This document shows positions 26,414 to 35,024 of a stretch of DNA of 64,000 nucleotides, one piece after another. Below the pieces are notes generated by a model. That model saw nothing but the letters and a program-made list of their open reading frames with translations, made no database searches and was not told where the DNA came from. Position numbers and translations under genes: made by a program. The stretch's first letter is position 1, and every line of letters begins with the position of its first letter. Origin of the DNA: Prauserella shujinwangii (GTDB lineage: Bacteria > Actinomycetota > Actinomycetes > Mycobacteriales > Pseudonocardiaceae); the NCBI RefSeq assembly GCF_003001955.1, contig NZ_PVNH01000003.1, forward strand, positions 186,001-250,000. The letters are read 5' to 3'.

Positions 26414-27180
26414 GTGTTGTCTGCTCCCGGGGTAGAGAACTGGCGCCGGCCCGCGGTGCGGTTGCCGAGGTAGAGCTCGCCGAGCGCCGGATCGGCGAGG
26501 AGGTCCGCGGCGGGACCGGAGATGTGCACGCGACCGAGGTCCAGCACACAGCCGAGGTCCGCGGTCTCCAGCGCCCGCCTGGCGTTCTGCTCGACGAGCA
26601 GCACCGCGGTCCCGGCGTCCCGCATCCGCACCACTTGCTCGAACACCGTGCCGGTCGCCTTGGGGTCGAGCCCCATCGACGGCTCGTCGAGCAGGACCAC
26701 GCGCGGGCTGATCATCAGCGAGCGCGCGAACTCCACCTGTTTCTGCTGGCCGCCGGACAGCGCGCCGGCCAGCGAGGTCCAGCGGTCGGCGACGACGGGG
26801 AAGAGGGTCTTGACGAAGTCGACGCGTTCGGCGATCTCCGCCTTGTCCCGCAACGAGTAGGCGCCGAGCAGCACGTTCTCGGACACGGTCATCTCCTTGA
26901 AGACGCTGTGTCCCTGCAGCACGTGCGACAGCCCCGCGCGGAGCATCTGCTGTGGACTGTTCCGGGTGACGTCCTCGCCACCGACGAGGATCCGGCCCGC
27001 CCGGGGCGGCAGCATGCCGCTGGCCACCTTGAGCACGGTGGACTTCCCGGCTCCGTTGGGCCCGACGAGGCACACCACGCTGGCGGGCGGGACCCGCACG
27101 GTGAGCCCGCGCAGGACGAGCGCGGCCCGGCCGTAGCCCGCCTCGATGTCGACGAGTTCGAGCAGGTGTTCAGACGCCAA
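26410..27180 (-). CDS. Branched-chain amino acid type ABC transporter ATPase (LivF-like)
   Basis: The 256-residue protein has LVGPNGAGKSTVLKVASGML (Walker A), signature LSGGQQKQVEFARSL, Walker B VVLLDEPSMGLDP and LLVEQNARRALETAD, all standard for LivF. The only fitting start is TTG at 27180, overlapping the LivG gene by 11 nt. It powers uptake with the LivG-like ATPase and two permeases. The C-terminal extension (NRTAGRRQFSTPGADNT) is longer than usual. Liv-type transporters carry amino acids, urea, amides and sometimes carbon substrates; here the enzymes suggest a sugar-like ligand. Confidence 0.88.
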   Translation of the reverse strand: MASEHLLELVDIEAGYGRAALVLRGLTVRVPPASVVCLVGPNGAGKSTVLKVASGMLPPRAGRILVGGEDVTRNSPQQMLRAGLSHVLQGHSVFKEMTVSENVLLGAYSLRDKAEIAERVDFVKTLFPVVADRWTSLAGALSGGQQKQVEFARSLMISPRVVLLDEPSMGLDPKATGTVFEQVVRMRDAGTAVLLVEQNARRALETADLGCVLDLGRVHISGPAADLLADPALGELYLGNRTAGRRQFSTPGADNT

Positions 27181-27907
27181 GGTAGGCCTCCAGGACTCGC
27201 GGGTCCTCCTGGACCTCGGCAGGCGTGCCCTCGGCGATCGGCCTGCCCCGGTCGAAGACGACCACGTGGTCGGACAGGCTCATCACCATGTCCATGTTGT
27301 GCTCGACGATCAGGAAGGTCTTGCCCTCCGCGTTCAGCGAGCGCACCAGCTTGCCGATGCGGTCGATCAGCGCCGGGTTCACGCCACCGGCCGGCTCGTC
27401 GAGCATGATCGTCTCGGGGTCGGCCATCAGCACGCCGGCGAGTTCGAGCAGCTTCTGCTGGCCGTAGGACAGGTCGCGGGCCTCGGCGTGCTCGAGGTGG
27501 TCGATGCCGACCCTGGCCAGCAGCTCGCGGGCGCGGTCGACGTCCGCGCTCTGCCGGGCCGAGATCAGCTTGCCCAGCAGCGAGCTCGTCCGGACGGACA
27601 CCAGCATGTTCTCCAGCACCGTCAGCCGCGGGAAGATCCGGCACAGCTGGAAACTGCGCCCGATCCCGGCCCTGGCGATGCGGTGCGGAGCCTTGCCGGT
27701 GATGTCCCTGCCGCGGTAGCTCGCCGTTCCCGCGTCCGGCTTGATCATGCCCGTGACACAGTTGAAGAACGTCGTCTTGCCGGAGCCGTTGGGTCCGATC
27801 AGCGCGTTGACCTTGCCGTGGTGGAAGGCCACGGTCGCGCCGTCGACGGCGCGGACGCCACCGAACGACTTGGTCAGGCCGGTGGTCGACAGGCCGGATG
27901 CGGTCAT
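27170..27907 (-). CDS. Branched-chain amino acid type ABC transporter ATPase (LivG-like)
   Basis: The 245-residue protein has LIGPNGSGKTTFFNCVTGMI, the LivG-specific GIGRSFQLCRIFPRLTVLEN, signature LSYGQQKLLELAGVL, Walker B TIMLDEPAGGVNP and the switch His in LIVEHNMDMVMSLSD. Start ATG overlaps the LivM stop as ATGA. It pairs with the LivF-like ATPase to energise the transporter. Confidence 0.9.
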   Translation of the reverse strand: MTASGLSTTGLTKSFGGVRAVDGATVAFHHGKVNALIGPNGSGKTTFFNCVTGMIKPDAGTASYRGRDITGKAPHRIARAGIGRSFQLCRIFPRLTVLENMLVSVRTSSLLGKLISARQSADVDRARELLARVGIDHLEHAEARDLSYGQQKLLELAGVLMADPETIMLDEPAGGVNPALIDRIGKLVRSLNAEGKTFLIVEHNMDMVMSLSDHVVVFDRGRPIAEGTPAEVQEDPRVLEAYLGV

Positions 27908-29019
27908 CGGCGCACCTCCTCCTTCTCGCCGCGCTCGCTACCGCCCGTGTCCTCGGCCGCGCGGCGCTGCTCGGCGAGTTCGGCGGCGCTGACCTCACGG
28001 ATCGAGGCCGCCTGCGGCCGGAACCGGTTCACCAGCCCGCGCAGTGCGGGGATGATCCCGTCGGGCATGAACAGCACGACGATCGCCAGCAGCGCGCCCA
28101 TCGCGATGAGGTGTGCCTGCGTGTCGCCGTACTGGGCCTTGAAGAACTCCATGGCGTAGCCGACGATCACGGCGCCGAGCAGCGGGCCGAACAGGCTGCG
28201 GATGCCGCCCAGCAGGCTCATCAGGACCATGTAGGAGCCGACCAGGATGGAGAACTGGAAGATCGGGTCGAGGAAGCCGAACCACAGCGCGTACATCCCG
28301 CCGCCCAGTGCGGTGAAGAACGCCGAGATCACGAACACCACGAGCTTGTAGGTGAACGTCGGCACGCCGAGCGACTGCGCCTTGTCCTCGTCCTCGCGGA
28401 TCGCCTTCAGCCCCATGCCGAACCGGGAGCGGTCGATCGCCCACCAGCACAGCAGCAGCACCGCGAGCAGCGCCGCGTGCAGGTAGAAGAACCGCTCGTG
28501 CTGCTCGGGCCGGAGCACGTCGTCGCCGAATGGGCGGGGCAGCCGGATGCCGTTCGAGCCGCCGGTGAACGACCCCCAGCTCTGGAACACCAGCAGCAGG
28601 ATCAGCACCAGCGCGATCGAGACGATCACGAACGAGGCGCCGCGCACCCGCAGGCTCGCGATGCCGACGGGCACCGCGAACGCCGCCACGAGCACGCCCG
28701 CCGCGACCATCGCCAGCCACGGGTTCACGTCCGCACGCGTGATCAGCAGCGCCGTGCCGTAGCCGCCGAGGCCGGAGTAGGCGGCGTGACCGAGCGAGAT
28801 GTAGCCGGTGAAGCCGCCGACGAAGTTCCACGACGTGGCCAGCACGGCGTAGCTGGCGATCACCACGCCGACCGAGAGGATGAACGAGTCCGGGGCGAGG
28901 CTCGGGAAGGAGATCACCAGCCCGGCCAGCACCAGCAGGCCGAGCACCTTCGCCACCCGGGTGGTGGTGGAGGTCCTAGCGCGTGCGGGGACGGTCACGA
29001 GGTCAGAATCGCTGGGCAA
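27904..29019 (-). CDS. Branched-chain amino acid type ABC transporter permease (LivM-like)
   Basis: The 371-residue membrane protein has about nine to ten hydrophobic segments, the LivM motifs GYISLGHAAYSGLGGYGTAL and KAIREDEDKAQSLGVPTFTY, and LLGGIRSLFGPLLGAVIVGY. The TTG at 29019 has GGAGG 5-6 nt upstream and overlaps the LivH gene by 17 nt. The cytoplasmic tail of about 40 charged residues (AAELAEQRRAAEDTGGSERG) is longer than in Escherichia coli LivM. It forms the channel with the LivH-like protein. Confidence 0.9.
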   Translation of the reverse strand: MPSDSDLVTVPARARTSTTTRVAKVLGLLVLAGLVISFPSLAPDSFILSVGVVIASYAVLATSWNFVGGFTGYISLGHAAYSGLGGYGTALLITRADVNPWLAMVAAGVLVAAFAVPVGIASLRVRGASFVIVSIALVLILLLVFQSWGSFTGGSNGIRLPRPFGDDVLRPEQHERFFYLHAALLAVLLLCWWAIDRSRFGMGLKAIREDEDKAQSLGVPTFTYKLVVFVISAFFTALGGGMYALWFGFLDPIFQFSILVGSYMVLMSLLGGIRSLFGPLLGAVIVGYAMEFFKAQYGDTQAHLIAMGALLAIVVLFMPDGIIPALRGLVNRFRPQAASIREVSAAELAEQRRAAEDTGGSERGEKEEVRR

Positions 29020-29887
29020 GGCGGCCTCCGAAGAACCCCTGCGGGCGGAGCATCAGGGTGGCGAACAGTGCGAGGTAGAAGAACGTCTGCGCCCACGTCG
29101 TGCCCAGCGGGATCTGCAGCAGGCTCTGCCCGAGCCCGAGCGCCATCGCGGCGATCGCGGCGCCGGGAACGCTGCCGAGCCCGCCGACCACGATGATCGC
29201 CATCAGCGGCCCGATCCAGTGCCAGTGCAGCGACGGGTAGATCGTCGAGTCCAGCGCCAGCGCGGTGCCGCCGATCGCCGCGGTGGCCAGGCCGAGCCCG
29301 AAGCCGAACCCGGCGACGCGGTCGGTGTTGATGCCGACCAGCTGCGCGGCCTCCCGGTGCTGCATCGTGGCCCGCAGCGCCTGGCCGAACCGGGTCCGCT
29401 TGAGCAGGATGTAGAGCCCGGCCAGCGACAGCGCCGCGAGGCCGAACGCGATGAGCTTCACCACGGCGATGCTGGCGCCGAAGAACTCCAGGTGCGCACC
29501 CGAGTACGGCAGGCGGATGCGGCGGTGGGTACCGGTGAACGCGAAGCCAAGCACCCCCTCGATCAGCAGCGCGATCGAGAACGTCAGCAGCACCGACATC
29601 ATCGTCAGTGTCGCCGGACGGAGCCGGGAGATCAGCAACCGCTGCATCAGCACCCCGATCCCGAAGAACAGCGGAACGGTGAACAGCAGCGACAGCATCG
29701 GGTCGAGACCGGTCTGGCGGGTGAAGAACCAGGCGAGGTACGCCGCGAGGATCAGGAACGCCGAGTGGGCGATCATCACCACGCGCATGACTCCGAAGTA
29801 GAGGGTGAGGCCCGCTGCCAGGAGGGCGTAGAGCCCTCCCAGCAGCACGCCGAGCACGAGGCTCTGCAGGAGGAGCGATCCCGTCAC
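29003..29887 (-). CDS. Branched-chain amino acid type ABC transporter permease (LivH-like)
   Basis: The 294-residue membrane protein begins SLLLQSLVLGVLLGGLYALL, the LivH opening, and has QALRATMQHREAAQLVGINT and VGGLGSVPGAAIAAMALGL, both conserved in LivH. The GTG at 29887 is 4 nt downstream of the binding-protein stop. It is the second membrane subunit of the importer. Confidence 0.9.
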   Translation of the reverse strand: MTGSLLLQSLVLGVLLGGLYALLAAGLTLYFGVMRVVMIAHSAFLILAAYLAWFFTRQTGLDPMLSLLFTVPLFFGIGVLMQRLLISRLRPATLTMMSVLLTFSIALLIEGVLGFAFTGTHRRIRLPYSGAHLEFFGASIAVVKLIAFGLAALSLAGLYILLKRTRFGQALRATMQHREAAQLVGINTDRVAGFGFGLGLATAAIGGTALALDSTIYPSLHWHWIGPLMAIIVVGGLGSVPGAAIAAMALGLGQSLLQIPLGTTWAQTFFYLALFATLMLRPQGFFGGRLAQRF

Positions 29888-29891
29888 GTTC

Positions 29892-31139
29892 TCACCACGC
29901 CGGCTTGGGATAGATGAACTCGGCCTCCTTGGCGTCCTCCGGCAGCACGATCCTGATCTTGCCGTCGACGTACTGCTGGATCAGGTGCGCGCCCTGTGGT
30001 CTGCCCGCCTCGTCCCAGCTGAGCGGGCCGACGACCGTGTCGACCTCGTTGTTGCGCAGCCAGTCGATGAGCTTGCCCTGGCACTCGGGGTCCGGATCGG
30101 CGCATCCGACGGCCTCGACCGCGGCCGCGACGACCTGCCCGGTGGTCCAGGCGTTCGCCTCGTCCTCAGTGGGCGGAGAGCCGTGCTGTTCGGTGTAGAA
30201 CTCCACGAACTCCTTGTTGGACGGGTACGGCGCCTCCGGCGTGTAGCCGGTCGGGGAGAGGATGCCCTCGGTCTGCTGTCCGATCGCCTTGGGGAACTCG
30301 GGATTCGTCGGCGCGGTGGAGAAGGCCGCGAGCTTCGGCTGGTAGTCGAGCTGCCGCAGCGCGACGATGAGGTTCACCGCGTCCTGGTACTGCGTGCCGC
30401 CCACCACGATGTCCGCGTTCGAGTCGGCGATCTTCGCCGCGATGGAGCCGAAGTCGGTGGTGTTCGGCGGGTAGACCTCGTCCACCACCGTGCGGATGCC
30501 GCCCTCTTCGAGCTTCTGCTTCAGGCCGTAGGCGGTGCCCTGGGCGAACGGGTCGTCCATCGCCGCGTACGCCGCGGTCTTGGGCCGCTGGCCTTCCGGC
30601 ATCGAGAGGATCTTCTCGGCCAGGTGGTTGTAGTGGTCGTCGGCGACGGCGGGCGCCGCGTAGAACAGGTTGTCGAAGCCCTGGGTGAAGACCTCCTCGG
30701 CCGCACCGGCCGGCTCGACGAACAGCATCCCGTAGTCCTTGGCCACCTGCGCCGCGGGCACCACGAGCCGGGTGGAGAACGGGCCGAACACCAGGTCGAC
30801 CCCGTCGGAGTTGATGAGTTTCTCGTAGTCCGCCGCCACCCGGTCCGCGTTCGACTGGTCGTCGAGGATGGTCAGCTTCACCTGCCGCCCGAGCAGCCCA
30901 CCCTGCGAGTTCACGTACTCGGCCCACGCCTCGTAGCCCCGGCCCACGCCCTTGCCGGGCTCGGAGAAGTCGCCGGTGAGGGGGAGGGAGATGCCGATCC
31001 GGATCGGGTCGTCGCCACCGTCGCCGCCGCCCTGTGCGGAGTTCTCGCTGAGACAACCGGTGAGCACGAGAGCCGCGGTGCCCGCGAGCGCGCCGAGCCG
31101 GAGCGCGTTCGACCGTGTTCTCTTCGCTGTGTGCATCAT
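29892..31139 (-). CDS. ABC transporter substrate-binding lipoprotein (Liv/amide-urea type)
   Basis: The 415-residue protein has a lipoprotein signal ending LVLTGC (Cys at about residue 28). It continues IRIGISLPLTGDFSEPGKGV, then GGLLGRQVKLTILDDQSNAD and DLVFGPFSTRLVVPAA, the two-lobed periplasmic binding protein type 1 of the Liv family. The two ATGs at 31139 and 31136 are adjacent. It is first in the operon, just downstream of the doubled LacI-type operator. The ligand is not predictable; clustering with a sugar dehydrogenase, isomerase and secreted glycan proteins favours a sugar or glycoside-like molecule. Confidence 0.9.
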   Translation of the reverse strand: MMHTAKRTRSNALRLGALAGTAALVLTGCLSENSAQGGGDGGDDPIRIGISLPLTGDFSEPGKGVGRGYEAWAEYVNSQGGLLGRQVKLTILDDQSNADRVAADYEKLINSDGVDLVFGPFSTRLVVPAAQVAKDYGMLFVEPAGAAEEVFTQGFDNLFYAAPAVADDHYNHLAEKILSMPEGQRPKTAAYAAMDDPFAQGTAYGLKQKLEEGGIRTVVDEVYPPNTTDFGSIAAKIADSNADIVVGGTQYQDAVNLIVALRQLDYQPKLAAFSTAPTNPEFPKAIGQQTEGILSPTGYTPEAPYPSNKEFVEFYTEQHGSPPTEDEANAWTTGQVVAAAVEAVGCADPDPECQGKLIDWLRNNEVDTVVGPLSWDEAGRPQGAHLIQQYVDGKIRIVLPEDAKEAEFIYPKPAW

Positions 31140-31158
31140 TCAACCGCCATTGGTCGTT

Positions 31159-31184
31159 TGAAAGCGCTTTCGTAAGCGCTTTCA
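31159..31184. promoter_or_regulatory. Doubled LacI-family operator upstream of the transport/catabolism operon
   Basis: TGAAAGCGCTTTCG is followed directly by TAAGCGCTTTCA, so two copies of the AAGCGCTT palindrome lie end to end, 14 bp apart centre to centre. GAAAGCGCTTTC is the classic LacI/GalR-family half-site arrangement with a central CG. It lies 20 nt upstream of the binding-protein start. No lacI-type gene is in the window, so the regulator acts from elsewhere. Confidence 0.75.
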
Positions 31185-31229
31185 GGAGCATAAGGACGGA
31201 GGCCCCCAGGATCAACCCCCGTCCGCGAG

Positions 31230-31325
31230 ATCAGCGCCGTGCGAGTCCCCCGCCCCTGATCGCGAGTCCCCTGGGCGGACGCGCGCGTGCCGCGCTCCGG
31301 CACGCGAGTGCCGCGCTCGGGTCCG
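31230..31325. repeat. Degenerate ~20-22 bp intergenic repeats, site 2
   Basis: Units GTGCGAGTCCCCCGC, TCGCGAGTCCCCTGG, CGCGTGCCGCGCTC and CGCGAGTGCCGCGCTCGG lie between two divergent genes. The core GAGTGCCGCGYTC matches site 1 near 11300. The rest of the stretch to 31617 shows no gene; a run of CGACCACGC-type triplet repeats is at about 31507-31540. Confidence 0.5.
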
Positions 31326-31617
31326 TGACGTGCGCGGCCGGCCCGGTGGGCAGGGACACCGGCGGCCGGGACCCGGCGTTCCGCCGGTACCCCGGCGCGG
31401 CGGGCCGCGCCGGTTGTCCTCCCGCCTCGGCCGCGCCGAGGAGGTGGTCGCGCCCGCTCGTGCCAGGATCCTCGCGGCGGTGCGCCCCGGGCCGCCGGGC
31501 CCGCCCGCCGACCACGCCGACCACGCCGACCACGCCGGAGGCGGGCCGCGAGGGCACGTGTCGCCGGGGCCTGGCGGGGAACTCAGTGAACAGCCGTGGA
31601 CATGGGAGGTCGGACGA

Positions 31618-32403
31618 GTGCGGATCGAATCGGGAGCCGCCAGCCGGGAGGCGCCGCCCGCGCGGGGAGGGCGCGCCGGGCTGCTCATGCTGGTCGTGTT
31701 CATCGTGGCGGAGGTCGTGTGGCTGGGCGCCTCGGTCCTGGTGCTGGTGCCGTTCGCCATCTCCGACCCGGCACTGGCGGAGGAGCAGCGGCTGACGATC
31801 TGGCCGCTGGTCACGCTGCTGGTCGTGCCGACGCTGCTGGCCGCGCTGGTGGCGGTCGCGGGCACCGCGTTGCTGGGCGGCGGGCCGCGGCGGTTCCGCG
31901 TCCGCCGCGAGCTGGCGTTCCGCTGGAACTGGCGCGATGTCGGCACCGGCGTGGTCATCGGGCTGCTCGGCCTGCTGATCACCGTGCCCGCGTCGGCGAT
32001 CTGGGCCGCGTGGGTGGGCGCCGACGACGCCTCGTCGGCCGTCGGGGAGGCGTTCTCCGGCAGGCAGCTGGCACCCGCCGTCGCGGTGCTCGTGTTCCTG
32101 ATCGTCTGGCTGCTCGCGCCGCTCGGCGAGGAGGTGCTCTACCGCGGCGTGCTGTGGCGGGCGTTCCAGCACTGGAAGTGGAACCGCTGGGTGATCTTCG
32201 CCGTCACCACGGTGGTGTTCTCCGTGGCCCATCTGGAGCTGCTCCGCACCCCGCTGCTGCTGATCGTCTCGATCCCGGTCGGCCTCGCCCGGCTGTTCAC
32301 GGGCAACCTGCTGGCCAGCGTCGTCGCCCACCAGACGAACAACTTCCTGCCCGCGATCGCCCTGCTGCTGTCCACCACGGGCGTGGCGCCGGTGCCGATG
32401 TGA
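31618..32403 (+). CDS. CPBP-family intramembrane metalloprotease
   Basis: The 261-residue membrane protein has the CAAX/CPBP protease motifs: GEEVLYRGVLWR (EExxxR), FSVAHLE (FxxxH) and HQTNN (HxxxN). About seven hydrophobic segments are seen, including LMLVVFIVAEVVWLGASVLV. Members cleave peptides within the membrane or process bacteriocins and prenylated proteins; the substrate is unknown. GGGAGG lies 8 nt upstream of the GTG at 31618. It converges on the aminotransferase gene with only 4 nt between stops. Confidence 0.88.
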   Translation: MRIESGAASREAPPARGGRAGLLMLVVFIVAEVVWLGASVLVLVPFAISDPALAEEQRLTIWPLVTLLVVPTLLAALVAVAGTALLGGGPRRFRVRRELAFRWNWRDVGTGVVIGLLGLLITVPASAIWAAWVGADDASSAVGEAFSGRQLAPAVAVLVFLIVWLLAPLGEEVLYRGVLWRAFQHWKWNRWVIFAVTTVVFSVAHLELLRTPLLLIVSIPVGLARLFTGNLLASVVAHQTNNFLPAIALLLSTTGVAPVPM

Positions 32404-32407
32404 CGGC

Positions 32408-33691
32408 TCAGCGCGCCGCGGCCAGCCGGTCCAGGGCGCGCGGCAGTGCGGAGGCCAGCAGGTCGAGTTCGGGCTCGCCCGCGACGAGGGGCGGGGACAC
32501 CGCGATGCCCCGGCCGAGCGGGCGCACGAGGACGCCCTCGTCGCGGCAGGCCCGCTGCCACCGCGCCGGCGCCGCAGGGTCGTCCGCGAGCACGTCCGGC
32601 GCCAGGTCGACACCGGCGAGGAAGCCGAGGCCCGCCCGCACGTCCGCCACGAGCGGGTGGTCCGCGAGGCCGGACAGCGCGTCCGCCAGCGGCTTCTCCA
32701 GCTCCCGGCCCCTCGGCACCAGCCCCTCGCGTTCGTACAGGTCGAGTGCCGCGAGCGCGGCCGCGCACGCGGCGGGATGACCGGCGTAGGTGGGTCCGTG
32801 CCGCAGCACGGGTGCGCCCGGCTCACCGGTGAAGAACGGTTCCGCGACCTGCGGCGCCACCAGGAGCGCGCCGAGCGGCACGGCGCCGCCGGTGATGCCC
32901 TTCGCGAGGGTGACCAGGTCGGGGCGCACGTCCCAGCGGTCGATGCCGAGCCAGGTGCCGAGCCTGCCGAACCCCGCGATCACGCAGTCGGCGACGAAGA
33001 GCACCCCGTGGGCGCGGCAGGTCTCCGCCACGGCCTCGACGTAACCGTCGGGCGGCGGCAGCACCCCGCCCGCGCCGATCACCGGTTCGCAGAAGAAGGC
33101 CGCCACCCGGTCCGGCCCGACGCGGCGGATCTCGGCGTCCAGCGCGTCGGCGCTGTCGTGCGGGACGTGCGAGACGTCGCCGGGCAGCGGCCCGAAGCCG
33201 GTGCCGTTGGCCGGGATGCCGCCGACCGCGGTGCCGAACCCGTGCGTGCCGTGATAGGCCTGCGTCCGGCCGATGACGTGCACCCGCTCGGGCCTGCCGC
33301 GCTGCGCGAAGTGCGCGCGGACGACCTTCACCGCCGTGTCGATCGCGTCGCCCCCTCCCGAACCGAGGAAGACCTTGTACTCGGGGGCGGGCGCCAGCGC
33401 GGCCAGCCGGCCGGCCAGGTCGAGGGCGGGCTCGTTGGCGTAGTAGCCGAAGATGCCGTAGGCGTCGAGTTCCCGCAGCTGCCCGGCCACGGCCGTGGCG
33501 ATCTCCTCGCGGCCGTGACCGAGGTTCGCGTACCACAGCGCGGCGGTGGCGTCGAGGTACCGGGTGCCGTCGACGTCCCAGACGTAGCTGCCCGACCCCC
33601 GGGTGAGCACCAGGCGGTCGCCGTCGACCGCGCCCATGTCCGCGAACGGGTGCCACAGCGGGTTGCTCGCGGTCGTTCGTTGGTTCGCCAT
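32408..33691 (-). CDS. Class III PLP-dependent aminotransferase
   Basis: The 427-residue enzyme has the class III pattern: YLDATAALWYANLGHGREEI, FLGSGGGDAIDTAVKVVRAH, YHGTHGFGTAVGGIP and the PLP Lys in LVTLAKGITGGAVPLGA. The pyridine-binding Asp is in LFVADCVIAGFGRLG, where Cys stands in place of the usual Glu after the Asp. It transfers an amino group, typically from an omega-amino acid or amine to pyruvate or similar. ATG at 33691; a 14-bp palindrome lies 65 nt upstream. Confidence 0.9.
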   Translation of the reverse strand: MANQRTTASNPLWHPFADMGAVDGDRLVLTRGSGSYVWDVDGTRYLDATAALWYANLGHGREEIATAVAGQLRELDAYGIFGYYANEPALDLAGRLAALAPAPEYKVFLGSGGGDAIDTAVKVVRAHFAQRGRPERVHVIGRTQAYHGTHGFGTAVGGIPANGTGFGPLPGDVSHVPHDSADALDAEIRRVGPDRVAAFFCEPVIGAGGVLPPPDGYVEAVAETCRAHGVLFVADCVIAGFGRLGTWLGIDRWDVRPDLVTLAKGITGGAVPLGALLVAPQVAEPFFTGEPGAPVLRHGPTYAGHPAACAAALAALDLYEREGLVPRGRELEKPLADALSGLADHPLVADVRAGLGFLAGVDLAPDVLADDPAAPARWQRACRDEGVLVRPLGRGIAVSPPLVAGEPELDLLASALPRALDRLAAAR

Positions 33692-33755
33692 CGGCCGGGC
33701 CTTTCGGTCTCGGTGTCGTCTGCCGCGATCGTCGCCCGCGCCGCGCATCCGGGCA

Positions 33756-33769
33756 ACACACCGGTGTGT
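33756..33769. promoter_or_regulatory. Perfect 14-bp palindrome upstream of the aminotransferase gene
   Basis: ACACACCGGTGTGT is perfectly self-complementary and lies 65 nt upstream of the aminotransferase start, downstream of the epoxide hydrolase gene. Probable operator for an unidentified repressor. Confidence 0.45.
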
Positions 33770-33809
33770 ACAACCCGGAGTGCGCGGTGCGCCGTTCCGT
33801 CCACCCCGT

Positions 33810-35003
33810 TCAGCGCAGCGGGCTGAAGAACGCCCGCAGGTCCGCGGTCAGCAGGTCCGGCACCTCCATCGCGGCGAAGTGGCCGCCCCGGTCGAACTCC
33901 GACCAGTGCCGGATCCGGCCGGCCGGGTCCAGTGCGGCGCGGATCGTGTCGTCCGCGGCGAAGACGGCGACCCCGGTCGGCGGCCCGGCCGGTCCGGCGG
34001 CGTCGTGCTCCGTCCCGCCGGTGTCCTGCCTGGCGGCGAACTCCTTCCACGCGCGCATGCCGTCGTAGACCGCGTGGGCGCTGGACGCTCCCGAGCCGGT
34101 GAACCAGAACAGGCTCACGTTGGTGAGCAGCTGGTCGCGGTCCACGGCGTCGTCGGGCACCGCGGCGGCCGGGTCGGTCCACTCCCGGAACTTCTCGACG
34201 ATCCACGCGAGCTGCCCCGCGGGGGAGTCGTTGAGCAGGTAGGCCAGGGTCTGCGGGCGCGTCGCCTGCTGCACGAGGTAGCCGATGCCGTCCTCGCGGA
34301 AGGCGTTGAACCGCTCGGCCCTGCGCCGGTCCTCCTCCGGGAGCCCCTGCGGCTCGAGCGGCGGCCCGAGCGGGTTGGCGGCCGCCGTGCCGCTGAGGTG
34401 GGCGCCCACGACGTGGTCCGGATCGACCATCGGCAGCATCCCCGCCACGCCGGAGCCGACGTCGGTGCCCGCCGCGGCGTACCGGTCGTAGCCGAGGCGG
34501 CGCATGAGCTCCGCCCACGCGGACGCGACGCCGAACAGGTTGAAGCCCGCCTCGCCGAGCGGGTTCGAGAACCCGTAACCGGGCAGCGAGGGCAGCACGA
34601 CGTGGAACGCGTCGCGGGGGTCGCCGCCGTGGGCGCGAGGATCGGTCAGCGGGCCGAGCAGGCGCAGGAACTCCACCGGTGAGCTGGGCCAGCCGTGCGT
34701 GAGGACCAGCGGCAGCGCGTCCGGCTCCGCCGAACGCAGGTGGAAGAAGTGGACGCGCTGGCCGCCGATCTCGGTCGTGAACTGCGGGATGTCGTTCAGC
34801 GCGGCCTCTCGCGCCCGCCAGTCGAAGCCGGTGGCCCAGTAGCCGGCGAGCTCGGTGAGGTAGTCGGTCGGCACCCCGCGGCTCCAGTCGTCGACGCGCG
34901 GCCGCGCGGGCCAGCGGGTGCGGGCCAGGCGCGCGCGGAGGTCGTCGACGTCGGCCTGCGGGATCTCGATGCGGAAGGGACGGATCTCGTGGTCATCGCT
35001 CAT
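33810..35003 (-). CDS. Epoxide hydrolase (EHN-domain alpha/beta hydrolase)
   Basis: The 397-residue protein has the N-terminal EHN domain (IRPFRIEIPQADVDDLRARL, RTRWPARP). The alpha/beta-hydrolase core follows: LVLTHGWPSSPVEFLRLLGP with the oxyanion HGWP, the nucleophile Asp in AAGTDVGSGVAG and the catalytic-type His in DRGGHFAAMEVPDLL. The family opens epoxides or, in juvenile-hormone-type members, esters. The frame runs far upstream through the repeat arrays, but the ATG at 35003 is the only start with the family N-terminus. A 21-bp inverted repeat lies 22 nt upstream. Confidence 0.88.
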   Translation of the reverse strand: MSDDHEIRPFRIEIPQADVDDLRARLARTRWPARPRVDDWSRGVPTDYLTELAGYWATGFDWRAREAALNDIPQFTTEIGGQRVHFFHLRSAEPDALPLVLTHGWPSSPVEFLRLLGPLTDPRAHGGDPRDAFHVVLPSLPGYGFSNPLGEAGFNLFGVASAWAELMRRLGYDRYAAAGTDVGSGVAGMLPMVDPDHVVGAHLSGTAAANPLGPPLEPQGLPEEDRRRAERFNAFREDGIGYLVQQATRPQTLAYLLNDSPAGQLAWIVEKFREWTDPAAAVPDDAVDRDQLLTNVSLFWFTGSGASSAHAVYDGMRAWKEFAARQDTGGTEHDAAGPAGPPTGVAVFAADDTIRAALDPAGRIRHWSEFDRGGHFAAMEVPDLLTADLRAFFSPLR

Positions 35004-35024
35004 GACCGGAAAGCTAGAACCAAT

